This document shows positions 7,240 to 11,312 of a DNA stretch of 11,312 nt, one piece after another (position 1 is the stretch's first letter; each line of letters opens with the position of its first letter). A model generated the notes under the pieces. The model had not been told where the DNA came from. It did not search any database and saw only the letters and a list, made by a program, of their open reading frames with translations. Source of the DNA: UBA6624 sp964343345 [NCBI: uncultured bacterium] (GTDB taxonomy: Bacteria; UBP7; UBA6624); NCBI GenBank assembly GCA_964343345.1, contig CAYFJE010000030.1:1-11312 (forward strand), in the 5' to 3' direction. Both the position numbers and the translations under genes were made by a program.

Positions 7240-8606
7240 CTTTCAACAATCCTTCTCCATGGAAGATAAAGGCAATAGAGCCTATTCCCAATCCTTCTCC
7301 TCAAGAGAGGATTGCTGCTCTTTCTGATTCAGGCTTTAATCTTTTTAACATTTCTTCTTCTCTTGTAACTATAGACCTTTTAACCGATTCTGGAACAGGT
7401 TCAATGAGCCAGAATCAGTGGAGTGCTATCCTTTCTGGAGACGAATCTTATGCAGGAAGCCAATCTTTTTATTCTTTGAAAAAAAGTGTTGAAGATTTAT
7501 TTGGTTACAGTATTGTTATTCCAACACATCAGGGAAGAGCTGCAGAAGACATATTGTTTTCTGCATTTGGAAAAAAGAATAAATCCGTTATTAGTAATCA
7601 TCTTTTCGACACAACCACCGCACATGCTTTAGAGGTTGGAATGAAGGTTTTTTCATGCCTTGAAAAAAATAATAAGGCTTTTGGTGGAAATTTTGACTTG
7701 TGTTTGTTGGAAAAGTATTTAAAAGAAGAAGATGTGGACTTGATAGTGGCTACCGTTACTTGTAATAGTGCTGGAGGTTTGCCTGTAAGTCTCGAAAACC
7801 TTCGTCAAGTTAAAAAAATTGCTGATTCTTATTCAGTAAAAATATGGATTGATATGGCTCGTATTGCTGAGAATAGTTACTTTCAGTATATAAACGGAGA
7901 AGGTAAAAATCCAAAAGAATGTGCTTTTGAGACATGTTCTTTGAGTGATGGAGGATGGATGAGCTCGAAGAAAGACGGACTTGTTAATATTGGAGGATTT
8001 ATTGCTCTTAAAGATAATGAAGATAAAGAAAGGTATGAGCGTTTAGTTGAATTAGAAATTTTAAAAGAGGGTTTTATTACATATGGGGGTTTGGCAGGTA
8101 GAGACATGAATGCTCTTTCCGTTGGCTTGAAAGAGGCTCTTGATGAAAGGTATTTAAAGCATAGGGTTAATGAAATCAAATTTCTCTATACAGAATTAGA
8201 CAAGATCGGTGTTCCTTGTGTTGACCCTGGAGGACATGCTGTTTATATTGATGCTGGAAAATGGTTGCCTCATTTGAAAAGCCAAGATTTTCCTGCACAA
8301 TCTCTTGCTCTTGCTCTATACCTTGTAGCCGGTATAAGAACATCTGAAATAGGAAGTTTGTGCGCCGGAAGAGATAATGATGGAAAACAGATTGCTTGTC
8401 CAGGAGAGTATTTAAGACTTGCAATCCCTAGAAGAACATACACAAGTGATCATTTTATTTATATAAAGAGAGCTTTTGAAGTTATTTCTCAGAACAAAGA
8501 TTCTTTGCCTAAGTTAAAATTCGAGAAGGAGGCAAAGAAATTAAGACATTTTCAATCAGTTTTTAAGGATTTTTTATGGACACCGTCAAAGTATCTAAAT
8601 TTGTAA
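7236..8606 (+). CDS. tnaA: Tryptophanase (tryptophan indole-lyase)
   Basis: PLP-dependent beta-eliminating lyase that converts L-tryptophan to indole, pyruvate and ammonia. The 456 residues align end to end with E. coli TnaA as I recall it, from IEPI (14-17) through DLLTDSGTG (47-55), IPTHQGRAAE (95-104), CNSAGGLPVSL (176-186), WIDMARIAENSYF (204-216) and SSKKD (243-247; Lys246 is the expected Schiff-base lysine) to RLAIPRRTYT (394-403). Residues that separate tryptophanases from tyrosine phenol-lyases are on the tryptophanase side. Asp125 matches TnaA Asp137 (Thr in TPL), Ile372 occupies the place of the TPL substrate arginine, and His438 matches TnaA His463 (Phe in TPL). The GTG start overlaps the upstream stop and keeps the N-terminal alignment. 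No tnaC-like leader is present, since the gene is coupled to the previous one. Neighbouring thiL/tsaE/tsaB genes are functionally unrelated. Confidence 0.93.
   Translation: MTFNNPSPWKIKAIEPIPNPSPQERIAALSDSGFNLFNISSSLVTIDLLTDSGTGSMSQNQWSAILSGDESYAGSQSFYSLKKSVEDLFGYSIVIPTHQGRAAEDILFSAFGKKNKSVISNHLFDTTTAHALEVGMKVFSCLEKNNKAFGGNFDLCLLEKYLKEEDVDLIVATVTCNSAGGLPVSLENLRQVKKIADSYSVKIWIDMARIAENSYFQYINGEGKNPKECAFETCSLSDGGWMSSKKDGLVNIGGFIALKDNEDKERYERLVELEILKEGFITYGGLAGRDMNALSVGLKEALDERYLKHRVNEIKFLYTELDKIGVPCVDPGGHAVYIDAGKWLPHLKSQDFPAQSLALALYLVAGIRTSEIGSLCAGRDNDGKQIACPGEYLRLAIPRRTYTSDHFIYIKRAFEVISQNKDSLPKLKFEKEAKKLRHFQSVFKDFLWTPSKYLNL
8565..8569 (+). promoter_or_regulatory. Shine-Dalgarno for the SRPBCC gene
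   Basis: AAGGA lies 6 nt before the ATG at 8576, inside the 3' end of the tryptophanase gene. It is the only strong Shine-Dalgarno seen in the window, and it supports a start that overlaps the tryptophanase gene by 31 nt. Confidence 0.65.
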
Positions 8607-9046
8607 ATTGTAATTCTTCAAAAGCTTTAGATTTAGCAATGAATCCAGAGTTAATAGCTGAAGAAATGCCTGGAATTAAATCAGTGAAAATTTTAAAAAA
8701 AGAAAAAATAGATGGTTGTTCAGTTCAAACTGTTTCTTGGGATGGGATTCTCGAGGCTGGTCCTATAAAAAAAGATTTGAGTTGGATTGAAGAAGATGTT
8801 TGGAATCTGGATTCAAGAACTTGTCACTTCTCTCAAATAGAAGGTTCATTTAAAATTTACAAAGGCTCTTGGACTTTTGAGAATTCTGAGAAAGGTTGTG
8901 AATCTTCAATCACTCTTGAGTATGATGCGGGAGTGCCTTTGGTTGGTCCTCTTATAGACAAGTTAATCAAAAAGGTGGTTATTGAAAATTTAGAAGCTCT
9001 CTTGAATGCTCTTGCTCAAGTTGCTGAAAGAAATGAAAGAAACTGA
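8576..9046 (+). CDS. SRPBCC / START-like (Coq10/polyketide-cyclase type) protein
   Basis: This 156-residue protein has the layout of a small helix-grip hydrophobic-ligand-binding domain. An N-terminal strand leads to a helix and MPGIKSVKILKKE (29-41), where family members often have a P-x-x-x-x-V/I turn. A series of beta strands follows (VQTVSWDGI, KKDLSWIEE, CHFSQIEGSF, YKGSWTFE, SSITLEYDAG). A long C-terminal helix (about 124-152) completes the fold. The ligand is not deducible; COQ10-like quinone binding or lipid binding are possibilities. A good AAGGA precedes the ATG, which lies 31 nt inside the tryptophanase gene. The 3' end overlaps thiL, so it is embedded in the operon. Its position right after tryptophanase raises, without proving, a link to an aromatic ligand such as indole. 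Confidence 0.75.
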   Translation: MDTVKVSKFVNCNSSKALDLAMNPELIAEEMPGIKSVKILKKEKIDGCSVQTVSWDGILEAGPIKKDLSWIEEDVWNLDSRTCHFSQIEGSFKIYKGSWTFENSEKGCESSITLEYDAGVPLVGPLIDKLIKKVVIENLEALLNALAQVAERNERN

Positions 9047-9929
9047 AGTAGTTAATTTAATCAAAAAAAAATTTCCATTAACTGGCGATGATTCTTATTG
9101 GGAGAAAGATGGAATTGCGATTTCTGTTGACTCATCTGTACAAGGGCGACATTTCCTTTTAACAAGAGATAATTGGGTTGAAGAGGGTATCTGGAATGCT
9201 GTTGCAGGTTCCATAACTGATGTCTCAGCTGTTGGATCAAAACCTGAATTGATATTGACATCTTTTTGTTTTCCTCAAGATACAAAAGGTTCAGTTATAG
9301 AGACTGCTTTATCTTCTTTGGAAAAGGTTTCAGATTTTTTTTCATTGAAGGTTGTTGGTGGTGATTTGTCAAGAACCTCTAAAGACATTGTTTTTTCCGT
9401 GACTGTTGTTGGCTTTAATGCTGTTGGTCCAGGTTTGTCATGTGCAAAAAATGGAGACTTAATAGGGGTTACTGGCTATCCTGGAAAAAGACCTCTAGGG
9501 TGGTATCTTGCAATAAATGAAATCTCTCATGAAGACGATCTTATCCAGGATGCTTTAAAACCAAAACCAAATATAAGTTTTCCATTGAAAATTTCAAGAA
9601 TGGTTTCGTCAATGACAGATATAACTGATGGCCTAGGCTTTGATTTGATGAATATATGTAGTAAATCAAATGTGAATGCGGATATTTATAAAAATATACC
9701 TGCTTCTCCCGTTATGGAGAGATTGTTTATTGATTTGAATTTGGACAAGGAGGATTTTTACAAGCAGGGAGGAGATTATGAATACCTTTTCACTTTTGAT
9801 GAGAAGTATGAAAATGAGATAAAAAGAATTTCAATAAAAGAAGAAATACCTTTTTCAGTTATTGGCAGAATTGGTAATGGCAATCTTCCAAATTGGTATG
9901 GAAAGGGCAGTGAGATAAGATGGTCTTGA
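9033..9929 (+). CDS. thiL: Thiamine-monophosphate kinase
   Basis: Phosphorylates thiamine monophosphate to thiamine pyrophosphate with ATP, the last step of the cofactor pathway. With the ATG at 9033 it has 298 residues and the PurM/SelD-like two-domain order: TGDDS (17-21), VDSSVQGRHF (32-41), DVSAVGSKP (63-71), VGGDLSRT (108-115), TDITDGLG (195-202) and QGGDYEYLFTF (245-255). The final motif is normally S-G-G-E-D-Y-E; here the residue before Asp-Tyr-Glu is Gly, so the usual Glu is absent. An in-frame ATG at 9006 would add nine residues (MLLLKLLKE) deep inside the previous gene. Other ThiL proteins as I recall them begin close to the later site, so I prefer 9033 (14-nt overlap). The gene also overlaps tsaE by 10 nt, matching the conserved thiL-tsaE-tsaB order. 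Confidence 0.92.
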   Translation: MKETEVVNLIKKKFPLTGDDSYWEKDGIAISVDSSVQGRHFLLTRDNWVEEGIWNAVAGSITDVSAVGSKPELILTSFCFPQDTKGSVIETALSSLEKVSDFFSLKVVGGDLSRTSKDIVFSVTVVGFNAVGPGLSCAKNGDLIGVTGYPGKRPLGWYLAINEISHEDDLIQDALKPKPNISFPLKISRMVSSMTDITDGLGFDLMNICSKSNVNADIYKNIPASPVMERLFIDLNLDKEDFYKQGGDYEYLFTFDEKYENEIKRISIKEEIPFSVIGRIGNGNLPNWYGKGSEIRWS

Positions 9930-10336
9930 TTAGCGAAAGTGTTAAGGAGACTCATGAAATAGCGAAAGATTTATTGAAAATATTCCAAAAAGGAGATATT
10001 GTTTTTTTAGAGGGTGATCTTGGTGCTGGTAAAACGGAGATGGTGAGAGGTTTCGTGAAAGCTCTTGGAGGATCTTCAGCAGATGTTCAATCACCTACTT
10101 ACCTATCTGCTTTGAATTATTCAACGAAAAAAGGTTCAATCATTCATATTGATTTCTACAAATACGAAAAAAATAAAAATTTTTTTCAATCTTTCATTTC
10201 AGAGTTTTTAGAAGAAGACCCCTATTTAATTTTCATTGAATGGGGAGGGCCTATAGCAAAAGGTTTTTTAAAAGTGAAGATTGATGAAAAAGATGAAAAA
10301 AGATATATCAAAATTTTTAAAAATGAGAAAAAATAA
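9920..10336 (+). CDS. tsaE: tRNA t6A biosynthesis ATPase TsaE
   Basis: Bacterial-specific P-loop ATPase that works with TsaB and TsaD to place the threonylcarbamoyl group on A37 of ANN-decoding tRNAs. The 138-residue length is close to the usual size. The Walker A motif is EGDLGAGKT (31-39), followed by RGFVKALG (43-50), the conserved SPTY (58-61), HIDFY with Asp78 (76-80) and IEWG (106-109) near the end of the conserved core. After the Walker A threonine this copy has Glu40, where E. coli TsaE, as I recall it, has Thr. The C-terminal 20 residues are very rich in Lys and Asp/Glu. The ATG overlaps the thiL stop region by 10 nt, and tsaB starts 1 nt after the stop. Confidence 0.95.
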   Translation: MVLISESVKETHEIAKDLLKIFQKGDIVFLEGDLGAGKTEMVRGFVKALGGSSADVQSPTYLSALNYSTKKGSIIHIDFYKYEKNKNFFQSFISEFLEEDPYLIFIEWGGPIAKGFLKVKIDEKDEKRYIKIFKNEKK

Positions 10337-10337
10337 A

Positions 10338-10943
10338 ATGTGGTTGATTATAGATCCAACAGGTCCTTTGTCGGGTTTCGCTGCAGCCAAAGGAAAAGTT
10401 GTTTTGGGCTCAAAAATTTTTAAATCACAATCTTTGTTTGAAAATTTATTGGAAATTAGATCTTTTTTTAAGAATTTAAATAGGGATATTGACAATTTAG
10501 AAGGGGTAATCCTTGTGAATGGTCCTGGTTCAATAATGGGTCTTAGGATTGCATTTTCTTGGGTCAAAGGTTTTTTTAGCAAGAAGAAGTTACATTTTAA
10601 AGTGGTTTCTAGCCTGGATGCTCTTTGGTTTTCAGTTGGAAAAAGAAAACCTTGCTGGACAATGATTAAATCTGTTAGGGGTGAAGTTTTTTTTTCATTT
10701 AATGGATCATTTCCTGAGCTTGCAAAAAAGTCAGAAATTTTAGAAAAGATATCTTTGAATCCGGGGTTGTGTGTTGGAGATTTTCCAGAAGAGGTTTTGA
10801 AAATTGAAAAAGTAAAGACTTTTGAAAGGGTGTTGCCTCAGTTTGAAGCTGTTTGGGCATTCTCTTCTTCAATCAAGGAAAGAGATATTTATAAAACAGA
10901 GCCTTTAATACTTTATTCATTTCCTGGTCAAAATATAGAATAG
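10338..10943 (+). CDS. tsaB: tRNA t6A biosynthesis protein TsaB
   Basis: Catalytically inactive ASKHA-fold partner of TsaD in the threonylcarbamoyl-transferase complex. With the ATG at 10338 it has 201 residues and begins MWLIIDPTG, matching the first beta strand and Asp of the family (LxIDT). The hallmark GPGS-x-x-GLRI motif is at 62-71. The C-terminal half, normally the least conserved, is only loosely family-like. The frame extends upstream to ATGs at 10281 and 10323. The first would overlap tsaE by 56 nt and add a lysine-rich tail not expected in the family; the 10323 start (five extra residues) cannot be ruled out. It follows tsaE by 1 nt. TsaD and RimI, frequent neighbours in other genomes, are not in the window. 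Confidence 0.88.
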   Translation: MWLIIDPTGPLSGFAAAKGKVVLGSKIFKSQSLFENLLEIRSFFKNLNRDIDNLEGVILVNGPGSIMGLRIAFSWVKGFFSKKKLHFKVVSSLDALWFSVGKRKPCWTMIKSVRGEVFFSFNGSFPELAKKSEILEKISLNPGLCVGDFPEEVLKIEKVKTFERVLPQFEAVWAFSSSIKERDIYKTEPLILYSFPGQNIE

Positions 10944-10949
10944 TGAATT

Positions 10950-11312
10950 ATGAATATTCAAGTTGTTGAAAGAATAAAAAATTTAGCTTCAAAACTTGCT
11001 GAAAGTTTTTTGAAGCCAGGATTGGTTGAAGCTGATGAAAATGAGATTTTTAGAGAAACTGTTTTTAACAATTTAGCTTCAAAGGGGATTATGGGTTTGA
11101 GTATTCCTCAGGAGTTTGGAGGAATGGGGCTTCCTGTTTCTGCTTTCCTCACAGCTGTTAAGGAGTTTTCTTATTTTGATCCAGGAATGGCAGTAACTAT
11201 TTCAGTACATTCAGGACTCTGTGGTGGAGTTGTTTTAAGGCATGGTTCTGAAGAGATGAAAAAAGAATGGTTGCAATTGGTCTGTTTAGCGGGTTAGCTA
11301 TTGGTAGCGCCA
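10950..11312 (+). CDS. Acyl-CoA dehydrogenase, N-terminal part (frameshifted, runs off the right edge)
   Basis: FAD-dependent dehydrogenase that oxidises acyl-CoA to trans-2-enoyl-CoA. Only the N-terminal helical domain is seen. It includes LASKGIMGLSIPQEFGGMG (43-61), a hallmark segment, and VTISVHSGLCGGVVLRHGSEEMKKEW (82-107). The annotated frame then reads LQLVCLAG and stops at 11295-11297. From 11282 the other frame (codons starting at 11282) reads LFSGLAIGSA up to the edge. That matches the family segment L-x-S-G-x-x-I-G-x-x that should follow, so a single-base indel around 11272-11284 is likely. The gene starts 6 nt after tsaB with no clear ribosome binding site. Substrate chain length cannot be told from this fragment. 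Confidence 0.85.

Noticed and set aside
7883-8424. Two adjacent - strand open frames inside the tryptophanase gene
   Set aside because: They sit opposite conserved tryptophanase motifs, look low-complexity and have no context supporting expression.
7236-8606. Tyrosine phenol-lyase identity
   Set aside because: The TPL-specific arginine and phenylalanine positions hold Ile372 and His438, and Asp125 matches tryptophanase.
9006-9032. Upstream ATG for ThiL adding MLLLKLLKE
   Set aside because: It lies deep in the previous gene, lacks a ribosome binding site, and adds residues not expected at ThiL N-termini.
9063-9071. Run of nine A in thiL as programmed slippage (a nine-T run in tsaB at 10687-10695 is similar)
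   Set aside because: Both genes are in frame and complete across the runs, and such runs are expected in A+T-rich lysine- and phenylalanine-rich coding sequence.
10281-10337. Longer TsaB N-terminus
   Set aside because: The extra residues are lysine-rich, overlap tsaE, and precede the family's first beta strand, which starts at MWLIID. The ATG at 10323 remains an alternative.
1-11312. Mobile element, CRISPR, phage or defence island
   Set aside because: No transposase, integrase, terminal repeats, spacer arrays, tRNA or defence domains are visible; intergenic space is minimal.

Overview
The window is an A+T-rich stretch of bacterial DNA that is almost entirely coding. TsaE, PlsY and GpsA with bacterial-type motifs point to a bacterium rather than an archaeon. 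A very large, acidic, disulfide-rich PKD-like protein beside ordinary housekeeping genes is reminiscent of uncultured aquatic or marine lineages (Deltaproteobacteria-like groups are one possibility), but nothing here fixes the phylum. Clear Shine-Dalgarno sequences are scarce: only one gene has an obvious AAGGA. Most other genes start inside or within a few bases of the preceding gene.

Left part (1-4088, + strand): the 3' portion of a giant exported or surface protein, open at the left edge. It has an array of PKD-like beta-sandwich repeats with DPDGD-type turns and paired cysteines, a long unrecognised middle, and a C-terminal stretch resembling Asp-box/sialidase propeller blades. A perfect 11-bp hairpin (4103-4129) lies between it and the converging genes that follow.

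Middle left (4135-5789, - strand): gpsA and plsY overlap by 4 nt as a small phospholipid operon. GpsA makes sn-glycerol 3-phosphate and PlsY acylates it, so the two proteins carry out consecutive steps.

Right part (5832-11312, + strand): after a 42-bp divergent intergenic region comes one tightly packed run of eight genes. They are an M24 Xaa-Pro peptidase, an unrecognised 107-residue protein, a tryptophanase, an SRPBCC/START-like protein, thiL, tsaE, tsaB and the beginning of an acyl-CoA dehydrogenase. The order thiL-tsaE-tsaB is a known conserved block (for example in Bacillus) linking thiamine pyrophosphate synthesis and tRNA t6A modification. Here it is preceded by an indole-forming tryptophanase and followed by an acyl-CoA dehydrogenase instead of rimI/tsaD. 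The acyl-CoA dehydrogenase has an apparent frameshift about 30 bases from the right edge, most simply an end-of-contig error.

I saw no tRNA, rRNA, CRISPR array, insertion sequence, phage gene or defence module. I do not see a convincing new multi-gene system. The points most worth a second look are the tryptophanase with its coupled unknown partner, the architecture of the giant protein, and a few substitutions in otherwise invariant motifs (GpsA, ThiL).
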